DNA of 22,661 bases from Nitrospiraceae bacterium (GTDB lineage: Bacteria > Nitrospirota > Thermodesulfovibrionia > UBA6902). Shown here one piece after another: positions 7,409-14,763 of this stretch. The notes beneath the pieces were generated by a model that saw only the letters and a list, made by a program, of their open reading frames with translations, searched no databases and was not told where the DNA came from. Numbering within the stretch: position 1 is the stretch's first letter; every line of letters starts with the position of its first letter. The translations under genes were made by a program, and so were the position numbers. Where the stretch lies: contig CP070644.1 in the NCBI GenBank assembly GCA_020354155.1, positions 1,708,077-1,730,737 of the forward strand, given 5' to 3'.

Positions 7409-8767
7409 ATGACAAAAATAAAAACCGCTTTTCTATTGCTGCTCGTTATTGCAACAGCAGGACTTTTTTTGACAAACTGGGATCTGCTGAAGAATGTCGG
7501 TGCAGAAGAGGATGACCATTATACGAGGATCAAGACCTTTGCTGAAACCCTATCGCTTGTAAAGAAAAATTATGTGGAGGAAGTAGACGAACAGGACCTT
7601 GTCTACGGGGCAATCAAAGGCATGCTGAGTTCACTGGATCCCCATTCATCCTTTATGCAGCCAAAAATATACAAGGAAATGAAGATAGACACAAAAGGCG
7701 AGTTTGGCGGCCTTGGCATCCAGATTGGCATCAAAGACAAGATACTCACTATCATAGCACCTATTGAGGACACTCCCGCGTACAAGGCAGGGGTCAAGGC
7801 AGGAGACAAAATCGTGGAGATCGATAATGAGTCTACCAAGGACATCACACTTCATGATGCCGTCACAAAACTCAGGGGAAGAAAGGGCACAAAAGTTACG
7901 ATCACTATTGTGCGTGAAGGGTTGGAAAAACCGAAAGACATTACTATTACACGAGACATAATTAAATTAAAAAGTGTTAAGTCCAAAGTGCTTGAGGATG
8001 GAATAGGTTATGTTAAACTTACCCAGTTTCAGGAGAAAACCGCGAATGATCTTAAAAAAACAATGAGGGAACTTGAGCAAAAGGACATTACATCCCTTGT
8101 TATCGATTTAAGAAATAACCCGGGCGGATTGTTAAAGGGAGCCGTCGATGTCACCAGTCATTTTCTGCCTGCCGGTAAACTCGTTGTCTATATAAAGGAC
8201 AGGAGCGGCGATAAAAAGGAGTTTCACACTATTAACGGCAACCGTTATTACAAAGACCCGATTATCGTGCTTGTCAATGAAGGCAGTGCCAGTGCTTCTG
8301 AAATTGTAGCAGGCGCTTTGCAGGACTGGGACAGGGCAGTGATCCTGGGCACTCAGACATTCGGCAAGGGGTCTGTCCAGACGGTTATACCCCTCAGCGA
8401 CGGTTCCGCCCTTCGTCTGACAACTGCACGGTACTATACCCCGAAAGACCGGTCGATTCAGACGACAGGCATCACTCCTGACATCATTGTCAAAGCAGGT
8501 GTCAAAGTAGAAGAGAAATCACATCCTGTTATACGGGAAAAGGATCTCAAGAAACACCTGGAGAATGACAACGGAGAAGAACAAAAAGAGGAAGACAAAA
8601 CCGATACTGACATCAATGAGGATAAAGAACCAGACAGCAATCAGGAATCAGATAAAGAAAGTGAGGCTCCAACAGACAGCGCTGAGGATAAAGATATCCA
8701 GTTACAGAGGGCAGTAGACCTGCTTAAGTCATGGAAAGTCTTCAGAACATTACCAAAGGCATCATAG
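7409..8767 (+). CDS. ctpA: S41 family carboxy-terminal processing protease (CtpA-like)
   Basis: This is an exported serine protease of 452 residues. A hydrophobic signal/anchor lies at residues 5-22, a PDZ domain at about 95-175 (GEFGGLGIQIG, AGVKAGDKIVEID) and the S41 core after that. The Ser/Lys pair is visible as Ser295 in GSASASE and Lys320 in FGKGSVQ, with Gln324 four residues on; the 25-residue spacing equals that of E. coli Prc. Such proteases trim C-termini of periplasmic proteins, including cell-wall hydrolases. An acidic low-complexity stretch at about 385-430 separates the core from a final helix. Strong GGAGG precedes the ATG. Gene order ftsE-ftsX-envC-ctp suggests a role in processing the cell-wall machinery. 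Confidence 0.94.
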   Translation: MTKIKTAFLLLLVIATAGLFLTNWDLLKNVGAEEDDHYTRIKTFAETLSLVKKNYVEEVDEQDLVYGAIKGMLSSLDPHSSFMQPKIYKEMKIDTKGEFGGLGIQIGIKDKILTIIAPIEDTPAYKAGVKAGDKIVEIDNESTKDITLHDAVTKLRGRKGTKVTITIVREGLEKPKDITITRDIIKLKSVKSKVLEDGIGYVKLTQFQEKTANDLKKTMRELEQKDITSLVIDLRNNPGGLLKGAVDVTSHFLPAGKLVVYIKDRSGDKKEFHTINGNRYYKDPIIVLVNEGSASASEIVAGALQDWDRAVILGTQTFGKGSVQTVIPLSDGSALRLTTARYYTPKDRSIQTTGITPDIIVKAGVKVEEKSHPVIREKDLKKHLENDNGEEQKEEDKTDTDINEDKEPDSNQESDKESEAPTDSAEDKDIQLQRAVDLLKSWKVFRTLPKAS

Positions 8768-9024
8768 AAAACAGAATGGAACGTGCAGAAATCTCACATA
8801 TAGCACAGGAAATATCTTTTGCCTTCGAGGATCATTTTAACGACAGGGAAAAAAGAAAACTCTTTTACACACTCTTTGACCGATACCTTGCTCCTCTTGA
8901 CCCTGCTGATACAATGGAACCCTATGATGCGATCATTAAACTGGGACGGAGCAATCCCGCTGAATTTGACCAGATGGTAAAAGAAATGAAGGAATCTGCC
9001 CTGATTCCCGATTCGTTGCTTTGA
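8731..9024 (+). CDS. Small helical hypothetical protein overlapping ctpA
   Basis: This is a 97-residue soluble ORF that overlaps the 3' end of the protease gene by 37 bp in another frame. I do not recognise it. It is charged and predicted mostly helical by eye (HIAQEISFAFEDHF, REKRKLFYTLFDRYL, ending MVKEMKESALIPDSLL), with no Cys and no membrane segment. An in-frame ATG at 8776 would start it 9 bp after the ctpA stop and may be the true start; neither start has a clear Shine-Dalgarno. Protein-like composition over the non-overlapping part favours a real gene and the last member of the ftsEX-envC-ctpA cluster. Confidence 0.65.
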   Translation: MESLQNITKGIIENRMERAEISHIAQEISFAFEDHFNDREKRKLFYTLFDRYLAPLDPADTMEPYDAIIKLGRSNPAEFDQMVKEMKESALIPDSLL

Positions 9025-9034
9025 CCAGAGCAGG

Positions 9035-9292
9035 TTAAAGACTGCTTTCCTGAAACACCTTAAAACCTGCCTGCTGGGTTATCTTGTATATATCAATGTG
9101 ATGGACATTACAGTCCATGACTTCCCGGGCAAGGTTCTGAATCTTTCTCCACACAGTAAATTCAAGAGATGCCTTGAAGATCACCGCATTTCCAAAGACC
9201 CTTCCCTTTCCATAGACATTGGCAATCTCAAGAAAGGCATTTGCCTGGTATGCATTTTTAAAATAAAATGTTTTTTTCAGACTGTATACCAT
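9035..9292 (-). CDS. Small hypothetical protein, convergent to the ftsEX cluster
   Basis: This is an 85-residue ORF on the minus strand ending 10 bp from the stop of the preceding plus-strand gene. The product reads like a small alpha/beta domain: KKTFYFKNAYQANAFLEIAN, then a GKGRVFGNAVIFKASL strand pair, a helix (VWRKIQNLAREVMD) and a final strand region. The opening is faintly like the strand-helix start of pterin carbinolamine dehydratases, but their HHP motif is missing, so I do not assign that. There is no good Shine-Dalgarno before the ATG. A 66-codon ORF on the opposite strand is less protein-like. Confidence 0.5.
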   Translation of the reverse strand: MVYSLKKTFYFKNAYQANAFLEIANVYGKGRVFGNAVIFKASLEFTVWRKIQNLAREVMDCNVHHIDIYKITQQAGFKVFQESSL

Positions 9293-9415
9293 AGGTGATC
9301 TACTTAAACACTCTCTATCCTGTCTTTCTTCTGTTATCGGAATTATATCTATCGGCCTTTAACAGAAGCATAATTGCCTGCATAATCTAAATCTGATATA
9401 TTTAGAAGTCCAATT

Positions 9416-9467
9416 CTGTCATCCTCCGACCTGCCTGCCGGCAGGCAGGCTTGATTGGAGGAGACAG
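9416..9467. repeat. Palindromic intergenic repeat with perfect 20-bp core
   Basis: A 20-bp perfect palindrome (CCTGCCTGCCGGCAGGCAGG, 9430-9449) sits inside a longer hairpin. CTGTC-TCCTCC on the left (9416-9427) pairs with GGAGGA-GACAG on the right (9457-9467). Shorter relatives of the core occur at 12124-12145 and 18571-18590, so this is a dispersed family. It does not look like a simple terminator because no T-run follows directly. Confidence 0.8.
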
Positions 9468-9479
9468 TGTTTTTTCTGG

Positions 9480-9533
9480 ATTATCCGGTTAAACCGGATA
9501 ATGACAAAAATACTATAACGAGGTTGAACCTCG
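9480..9533. repeat. Two further perfect inverted repeats upstream of the nitroreductase
   Basis: Positions 9480-9502 form an 11-bp perfect inverted repeat around a single A (ATTATCCGGTT/AACCGGATAAT). Positions 9519-9533 form a 7-bp perfect inverted repeat around a single G (CGAGGTT/AACCTCG). Both lie 47-100 bp upstream of the nitroreductase start and could be operators, leader hairpins or parts of the neighbouring repeat element. Confidence 0.65.
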
Positions 9534-9579
9534 ATATATATCCATAGGGTTTTAGGAATATTTAATAAAGGAGGCAATC

Positions 9580-10242
9580 ATGGATGCCATTGAATGCATT
9601 AAAACAAGAATGAGTATCAGACAGTTTAAGAAGGAGCCTGTTGAAAGATCTCAGTTGGAAGAACTCATTGATATTGCCAGGTGGAGCCCCTCGTACAAAA
9701 ATTCACAGCCCTGGGAGATAATAATCCTCTCAGGAGCAAAAAAGGAAGCCCTGTCAGCCAGACTGGTTGAGCTTTTTCAAGGGGGGGCCAGCCCCGGCCC
9801 CGACATTCCCGAACCCCAGTCATGGCCTCCCGCAGAAGAGGCACGAATTGCTCATCTTTACAAGAGCCGTGCCGATGCATTCGGAATAGACCTCAATGAT
9901 CCTGGTATATTGAAAAAGGCAAAGATAGCAAATTTCAATTTCTATGGCGCACCCCATGCCCTGTATCTCTTTCAGGATTCTTCGCTGACGCCCTGGTCAC
10001 TTTTTGATATGGGTCTCTTTGCACAGAGTTTTATGCTTGCCGCTCATGCCCGGGGCATTGGCACCGTTCCTCAGGCCTTTGCAACGGATTATGCCCGGGA
10101 TGTGAAAAGCTTTCTTGATATACCTGAAACCAAACGCCTCATACTTGGTATTTCTATCGGTTTTCCCCTGTCGGATAAGAATGCAAATTCTTTCCGGACT
10201 GATAGAGCGGACACGAAAGAATTAGTCAGGTGGATTGAGTAG
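9580..10242 (+). CDS. Nitroreductase-family FMN-dependent oxidoreductase
   Basis: This 220-residue protein belongs to the nitroreductase fold, dimeric FMN enzymes that use NAD(P)H to reduce nitro compounds, quinones or other acceptors. Typical features are the N-terminal RMSIRQFKKEPV, the FMN-contact segment ARWSPSYKNSQPWEI, and near the C-terminus HARGIGTVPQAFATDY with LILGISIGFP. AAAGGAGG is ideally placed before the ATG. The gene stands alone: a repeat-rich leader lies upstream and a hairpin terminator (10253-10286) directly downstream. The substrate cannot be predicted. Confidence 0.92.
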   Translation: MDAIECIKTRMSIRQFKKEPVERSQLEELIDIARWSPSYKNSQPWEIIILSGAKKEALSARLVELFQGGASPGPDIPEPQSWPPAEEARIAHLYKSRADAFGIDLNDPGILKKAKIANFNFYGAPHALYLFQDSSLTPWSLFDMGLFAQSFMLAAHARGIGTVPQAFATDYARDVKSFLDIPETKRLILGISIGFPLSDKNANSFRTDRADTKELVRWIE

Positions 10243-10252
10243 GAGACATTGA

Positions 10253-10286
10253 GAATCCAGTGAGTGATCTTTCACTCACCGGATTC
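10253..10286. terminator. Bidirectional terminator hairpin between convergent genes
   Basis: A strong stem pairs GAATCC-GTGAGTG with CACTCAC-GGATTC, with one A/C mismatch and a 6-base loop. It lies 10 bp after the nitroreductase stop and contains the last codons and stop of the convergent DUF1847 gene. A short T-rich tail follows on the plus strand. Confidence 0.75.
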
Positions 10287-11003
10287 TTTCTCAGGATCGA
10301 GTGAATGTAACTGCAGCCGTTTATAGTAAAAATTCTGACCGTATAAAACACTCACAGGATTGTGGCCAGTCACTCTGTCCTTTACAACAAGTGTGGTAAC
10401 AGGCGCCTTGGAATATTTCGAAAAAAGCATGTCATGCCCTACACAGAGGCCCACGATGATGTTCATGTCGGTTTTTGCTTCATTCATAAGCAGTGCCTGA
10501 GCAACGGGGTTGCAGGCAGGTTCGAAGGTCTCCGGCCTTACTTTATCATCTTCTTCAACACCGAGCTCCAATTTATCAATGCTCCCTGTTTTACAGCAGA
10601 CACTGAGAGGCCTAAACCCCTGAGCATCCAGAATGGCCGCAAGCCTGTCTGTCTCTTCCAACAACCCGATACAGGTTGCTATACCGATTGTCCTGTAGCC
10701 CATGAGCTTTGCAAAGGCAATAGTATCCTCTACCCGGGTCCACCGGGCATGTATCGTATCACTGCCTGGTTCTGACTTATAACAGAGACCCTCAACAACG
10801 GTTGCCGTTCTGGCTATTTGTGCATCTTCATCATCACCCTTGTACTGACCGAAGGCTTTATCAATGAGGCCACTATGATCATGGGTCGGGCAATAGGCAG
10901 GTTTGGCAGGTTTTTTTGAAGGGTCTGCACTCCAGCAGTGCGTTGAGCCACTCTTCTTCCATACAACGCTGCAGCTGCTGCATTTAAATTTGTTTTTTGA
11001 CAT
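10272..11003 (-). CDS. DUF1847 domain protein, Cys-rich, probable metal binding
   Basis: This is a 243-residue protein recognised as the DUF1847 family of anaerobes, function not established. An N-terminal metal-site-like cluster (CSSCSVVW, THCW, YCPTHDH) is followed by an alpha/beta domain with conserved Cys-containing turns: IGIATCIGLLEE, VCCKTGS, FEPACNPVAQA, IVGLCVGHD. Ten Cys in 243 residues suggests a metal or iron-sulfur site or redox thiols. AGGAGA lies before the ATG. The stop lies within the terminator hairpin shared with the nitroreductase, so translation to the end would cover one arm of the hairpin. Confidence 0.88.
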   Translation of the reverse strand: MSKNKFKCSSCSVVWKKSGSTHCWSADPSKKPAKPAYCPTHDHSGLIDKAFGQYKGDDEDAQIARTATVVEGLCYKSEPGSDTIHARWTRVEDTIAFAKLMGYRTIGIATCIGLLEETDRLAAILDAQGFRPLSVCCKTGSIDKLELGVEEDDKVRPETFEPACNPVAQALLMNEAKTDMNIIVGLCVGHDMLFSKYSKAPVTTLVVKDRVTGHNPVSVLYGQNFYYKRLQLHSLDPEKESGE

Positions 11004-11338
11004 CGTTTTTATTTCTCCTGTATATCATTGTCTGTCATTCTATAGTGATACTATTATTCAACTGCTGCCTGTCGATTATAACAAATTAAAGATCAGGTAT
11101 TATGAATCATACAGGGCCTGTCATGAGACCCACAGAAAAACTGAATCACTCTGTTTATTCTGTTCCTTTGTCAATCAATTCCTGTTCATATCGTCAGACT
11201 AAAGAATGCATTGTCATGTCAAAATGGCATAATTTGTCATTAATGGCAGGTCCGACATTAAATTTAATTATTTTATTCATATAATTCAATTGGTTACCAC
11301 TGGCAAGATATATGCTTCTCTATAATCAGGATATGAAA
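11004..11338. other. Gene-free intergenic region upstream of DUF1847
   Basis: I see no convincing gene here. The stretch 11213-11250 contains repeated half-sites of the type TGTCA/TGGCA, at irregular 5-10 bp spacing, and then an AT-rich segment. These could be regulator sites, but no regular palindrome or promoter stands out. The reading frames through this stretch have poor composition and no ribosome binding site. Confidence 0.4.
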
Positions 11339-11515
11339 ATGCAGCCATTGTCACGACATGAAATAATAGAGCAATTAAACAGGCTTGGTATTACAAAACC
11401 TGTTGAACGTGCTGTCTTCATGGAAGACTACATAACCTATTTCAACCAAAAAGACGTATCATCAATCGGAGAGTTTTTTTATAAGCTCCGGGATTTTTTC
11501 TTCAAGAGACGCTAA
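11339..11515 (+). CDS. Small hypothetical protein (58 aa)
   Basis: This is a short helical, charged protein of unknown family, with RHEIIEQLNRLGITKPVERA followed by an aromatic, basic C-terminus (FFYKLRDFFFKRR). The ATG at 11339 is preferred because TCAGG lies 8 bp upstream. In-frame ATGs at 11333 and 11312 would lengthen it by 2 or 9 residues. The EEDYI-like acidic/aromatic helix and basic tail look like a small regulatory or membrane-surface protein, but nothing supports a specific role. Confidence 0.55.
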   Translation: MQPLSRHEIIEQLNRLGITKPVERAVFMEDYITYFNQKDVSSIGEFFYKLRDFFFKRR

Positions 11516-11602
11516 CTCATTCAGTATCCCTGTACATATCAAAGGCATACTTTGTTAACGACAGGGAATACGTATTGAAACATTTCATATCAGGAGGGAA
11601 CT

Positions 11603-11809
11603 ATGAAGGAATTACTTTTACTTTCTGAAAAAAAGAACATCCATCTTCCCGCTCTTAAGCCGAATGAAATTCCTGCTGAAAGGGTTCCTGACCAGCCTGC
11701 CCACATCAGAATAAAACAACTGGATAAAAGACTATCTGAAAACACCAAAAAACCAGGGAGCCATACACTGTCATCGCTCCATTCCTTTCAGAAGATCTTT
11801 CAGTTCTAA
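11603..11809 (+). CDS. Small hypothetical protein (68 aa)
   Basis: A strong AGGAGGG sequence 7 bp before the ATG supports translation. The product is polar, with a hydrophobic N-terminal helix (ELLLLSEKKN), a Pro-rich middle (ALKPNEIPAERVPDQP) and no Cys or membrane span. I do not recognise a family. A hairpin with a T-run begins at its stop codon, which supports an independent single-gene transcript. The convergent PQ-loop gene starts its 3' end 7 bp further on. Confidence 0.6.
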   Translation: MKELLLLSEKKNIHLPALKPNEIPAERVPDQPAHIRIKQLDKRLSENTKKPGSHTLSSLHSFQKIFQF

Positions 11810-11830
11810 AAGGACTCAATTCCTTTTTTT
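11808..11830 (+). terminator. Short hairpin with T-run after the 68-aa gene
   Basis: AAAAGGA pairs with TCCTTTT (7 bp, loop CTCAAT) and continues into a run of seven T. It is AT-rich and so weak, but well placed: it overlaps the stop of the 68-residue gene and the 3' end of the convergent gene. Confidence 0.5.
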
Positions 11831-12079
11831 ATCTTTATACAGGTAATAGGAAATTACCGATATAGAAATAATATTGGCGCCGTAATTAAACATCATCCAG
11901 TGCACCCAGCCGAATTTCATCAGCACGCTTATGACATAGCAGATTTCTCCAATGAGCCAGAGTGCAATAAACCCCGGGCTGATGCCCTGTGCTGATTTAT
12001 GTTTGTAGCATTCCCAGGCCTGCGGTATCCCGCAGATAGCAAATGCCACAGATCCTATCCATCCAAGAATATCTGCCAT
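11816..12079 (-). CDS. SemiSWEET-like PQ-loop membrane protein
   Basis: This 87-residue protein has three transmembrane helices (about 4-22, 38-56, 62-81) and the PQ-loop motif GIPQAW (17-22), followed by KHKSAQGIS, as in bacterial SemiSWEETs, which work as dimers and carry sugars across the inner membrane. The length matches the family. The tail YLYKDKKRN is basic and cytosolic. Substrates for this subgroup are not known, and sugar specificity cannot be inferred here. The Shine-Dalgarno is weak (AGAGA). It is a lone gene flanked by a repeat-bearing intergenic region upstream. Confidence 0.85.
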   Translation of the reverse strand: MADILGWIGSVAFAICGIPQAWECYKHKSAQGISPGFIALWLIGEICYVISVLMKFGWVHWMMFNYGANIISISVISYYLYKDKKRN

Positions 12080-12168
12080 TTTATCTCTTTAATCATAACT
12101 GCGATCCAAATCATGGGCATAAAGCCTGCCTTCCGGCAGAGAGGCTGAATACCAAGAGAACAGAGTTC

Positions 12169-12257
12169 TGTCATTTCGAACAAAGTGAGAAATCTTATTC
12201 CTATGAATATCAATGAATTGCAGGATTCCTCGTCGTCTCTGGCTCACCGGAATGACA
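12169..12257. repeat. Palindromic intergenic repeat (TGTCATT...AATGACA type)
   Basis: Ends TGTCATT (12169-12175) and AATGACA (12251-12257) are inverted copies, with inner arms GTGAG (12185-12189) and CTCAC (12243-12247). An imperfect relative of the GCCTGCC-GGCAG core lies just upstream (12124-12145). This style of repeat is common in intergenic DNA of several anaerobic lineages. It lies between mutS2 and the PQ-loop gene and contains no ORF. Confidence 0.7.
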
Positions 12258-12363
12258 TTGTTTTCTAAATTATTCGAAAATCCGCCACGGCAGGATTCCC
12301 ATTACCAATGCTCTGGATACTCCGATCAAAGCCGGCGTATGACAAATGAAATATATTTATATC

Positions 12364-14763
12364 TTACTCCTTCAGTTTCACGACTGTAACACCACCGCCG
12401 CCTTCATACTCATCACCTGTCCTGTAGCTTTCCACAAGCGGGTGATCAGAGAGATATTCTCTGACTGCACTGGCAAGTATTCCTTTGCCAATTCCATGAA
12501 TTATTTTGATCTCTGTCAGTCCTGATAAGGACACATCATTCAGATATCGTTCAAGATCAGAAAGAGCAGGGTCAACACGTTTACCAACAATATTTATTTC
12601 ATCAGGGGTATGCAGGTCATCCGATATGTGTGATGCGGGATAGGTTTTCCTGCCCCTGTCTTCGGCCTTCTCTTTTTTGCTTTCCTCAGTCAGGGGATGG
12701 GACAGTTCTTTTACAAACAGTGTGATCTCTTTTTCATTCACAAGCACCCTGCATTTTCCTGTTTTTTCATTGATGGAAAGGACTGTTCCCTGTGCTCCCA
12801 GAGAGTGCACATATACTCTTTGCCCTTGCCTTGCCTCTTCAAGTCCCTTCATCTTTTCAGGCTCATATTGTCTTCGTAACTCTTTTATATCCGACTGTCT
12901 TTTATTCAGTGCCCTGAGTGACTCCCTGCCCTTCTTCAGTTCTGCCTTCCTGATCCGTTCCAGTGCATCACTGGCTTCCAGTTTTGCCTTTCTGATAATC
13001 TCTTCTGCCTCTCCCAGGGCAGCTGCCAGAGTCTCTCTTTTCTGTGCAGTGATATCGTCCAGACTCTTTTCCAGAGCAGAGTGCATTTCATTCAGTTCCT
13101 TTTTCATTTCTTCAGCAGCTTCCAGTCTCGCATCTGCCTGACTGTTTTTATGCTTCAATTCTGAAATAAGCGACTCTATCCGGGCATCTTCTCCTGATAT
13201 GAAGTTCTTTGCATCACTGATAACCTCCTGGGGCAGACCAAGAGATTCCGCAATCTCAAATGCATGTGAAGTGCCGGGTTCACCCATAATAAGTTTATAT
13301 GTCGGTCTGAAAGTAAATGCACCATCCACTTCTACCTCTTTCATTTCCATTGCGCTGTTGATTGTCCCCTGCTCTGAATGGGCAAAGGCCTTCAACATGC
13401 CGAGATGGGTGGAAACAATTGATAACGCGCCCCCCTGATTCAACTTTCGCAGCACGGCACAGGAAAGGGCCCCCCCCTGTTCAGGATCAGTGCCCGTACC
13501 AAGTTCATCAATGATGACAAGGGCATTCGTGCCTCCCTCATGTATGATGCCGGCAATTCTCCTGATATGAGCTGAAAATGTGGACAGGTTCTGTTCGATG
13601 GACTGCTCGTCACCTATATCGGCAAGAATTTTACTAAAAAAATTAATTGTCGTCCCGGACCCTGCCGGCACGTGCATGCCGGAAAGTGCCATAAGGACCA
13701 GAACTCCTGTTGTCTTCAACGCAACTGTTTTCCCCCCTGCATTCGATCCTGTAATAACCATACACGAATTCCCCCTGCCGATTTCCATGGTAAGAGGAAC
13801 AATGTCATTTTTAGAGCCTGTTTTCATCAGGGTCTTCCACAACAGGGGGTGTCGGCCATTCCTGATCTTCAGATAACCATCGCTGTTCATTTCAGGAGGT
13901 GACATGCCCATTTGATCAGCAAAACGGGCGGTTGCCTGGAGGGCATCAACTTCCGCCACTATCCGGTAATCCTCTTCAATCTCGGGAAGATTTGCCCTCA
14001 GGAGCGCAGAGAGCATTTGAAGGATCCTGAACTCCTCCAGTTTCTCCTCTGCCCTGTAGGATTCGAGCTCATTCCCAAGGTTCTGAATGGAAAAGGGTTC
14101 CACATACACAGTCTCTCCAGTATTTGATATATCGTGTACAACTCCTGGAACCCTGCCCTTAAAATCTCTCTTGACGGGAATGACCCATCGTTTAACTCTT
14201 TCAGCAAGAAAATAATCCTGCAGATAGGGCGCAAGGTCCCTGTTTCTGAGAATGCCATCCAGCACACCTTTGATCTTTTTCTCTATGGACTTGATATTGC
14301 GTCGGATCTTCGCCAGCTCAGGTGACGCATTGTCCAGAATCGTCCCATCCTTCTCTATAGAGATTTCCAGAGCTTTTTTCAGGTCATCATGGGTTGTGAG
14401 ATTTTTCAGTATTGCGCCAAGGCCGGGGTACTCTTCGCTGCTGACCATACCAGCAAGCCCAAGGGCGGAAAAAAAAAGCGGCAAAAGAGTATTCAGTTCG
14501 AAGGGCTGAAGCAGAGCATCTGCCGGCCTGACCTTCTGAAAGAGCAGCGTGAGATCATCAAAATGCTCAATTGGAAAAGACCTGTCTTCAGAGTAAATAC
14601 GCCGGCACTCTGAAACAAGATCAATGCGTTCTCGTACATCCTCAAGTCTCTTGCAGGGCCTGACCTCTTCAACAATTGTTCTTCCCGGAGCTGTAGATGC
14701 AAATTCGGATGCCATCTGTAGTACTTTCTCAAACTCCAGCACCCGAAAGGTTTGATTATCCAT
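12364..14763 (-). CDS. mutS2: MutS2 family ATPase/endonuclease
   Basis: This is a 799-residue MutS2, a MutS paralogue lacking the mismatch-recognition domain. In other bacteria it suppresses recombination or rescues collided ribosomes. Landmarks are Walker A GSNAGGKT (339-346), Walker B VIIDE (416-420) with GTGTDPEQGGAL, the STH switch motif, a long coiled coil (about 520-640), a KOW-like segment (GQRVYVHSLGAQGTVLSI) and a C-terminal Smr domain (about 722-799) with IKIIHGIGKGIL. The first Smr motif, often LDLRG in MutS2, reads INIVG here, so nuclease activity is uncertain. The ATG lies within the end of the upstream DUF885 gene (8-bp overlap), implying co-transcription and coupling. Confidence 0.95.
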   Translation of the reverse strand: MDNQTFRVLEFEKVLQMASEFASTAPGRTIVEEVRPCKRLEDVRERIDLVSECRRIYSEDRSFPIEHFDDLTLLFQKVRPADALLQPFELNTLLPLFFSALGLAGMVSSEEYPGLGAILKNLTTHDDLKKALEISIEKDGTILDNASPELAKIRRNIKSIEKKIKGVLDGILRNRDLAPYLQDYFLAERVKRWVIPVKRDFKGRVPGVVHDISNTGETVYVEPFSIQNLGNELESYRAEEKLEEFRILQMLSALLRANLPEIEEDYRIVAEVDALQATARFADQMGMSPPEMNSDGYLKIRNGRHPLLWKTLMKTGSKNDIVPLTMEIGRGNSCMVITGSNAGGKTVALKTTGVLVLMALSGMHVPAGSGTTINFFSKILADIGDEQSIEQNLSTFSAHIRRIAGIIHEGGTNALVIIDELGTGTDPEQGGALSCAVLRKLNQGGALSIVSTHLGMLKAFAHSEQGTINSAMEMKEVEVDGAFTFRPTYKLIMGEPGTSHAFEIAESLGLPQEVISDAKNFISGEDARIESLISELKHKNSQADARLEAAEEMKKELNEMHSALEKSLDDITAQKRETLAAALGEAEEIIRKAKLEASDALERIRKAELKKGRESLRALNKRQSDIKELRRQYEPEKMKGLEEARQGQRVYVHSLGAQGTVLSINEKTGKCRVLVNEKEITLFVKELSHPLTEESKKEKAEDRGRKTYPASHISDDLHTPDEINIVGKRVDPALSDLERYLNDVSLSGLTEIKIIHGIGKGILASAVREYLSDHPLVESYRTGDEYEGGGGVTVVKLKE

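Noticed and set aside
9035..9292. Pterin-4a-carbinolamine dehydratase assignment
   Set aside because: Only a vague strand-helix resemblance at the N-terminus; the catalytic HHP motif is absent.
9416..9533. CRISPR-like array
   Set aside because: The repeats are palindromes of different sequence, not identical direct repeats with regular spacers.
11213..11250. Possible sigma54 promoter from the TGGCA repeats
   Set aside because: The GG and GC elements are not at the required -24/-12 spacing in any of the copies.
11102..11284. 60-codon plus-strand ORF upstream of the 58-aa gene
   Set aside because: It has no ribosome binding site, low-complexity composition and an AT-rich end; another frame of the same DNA is equally open.
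12677..13141. 154-codon plus-strand ORF inside mutS2
   Set aside because: It is antisense to the coiled-coil part of mutS2; the Ser/Phe-rich translation is typical of a shadow of a Glu/Lys-rich gene, with no ribosome binding site.
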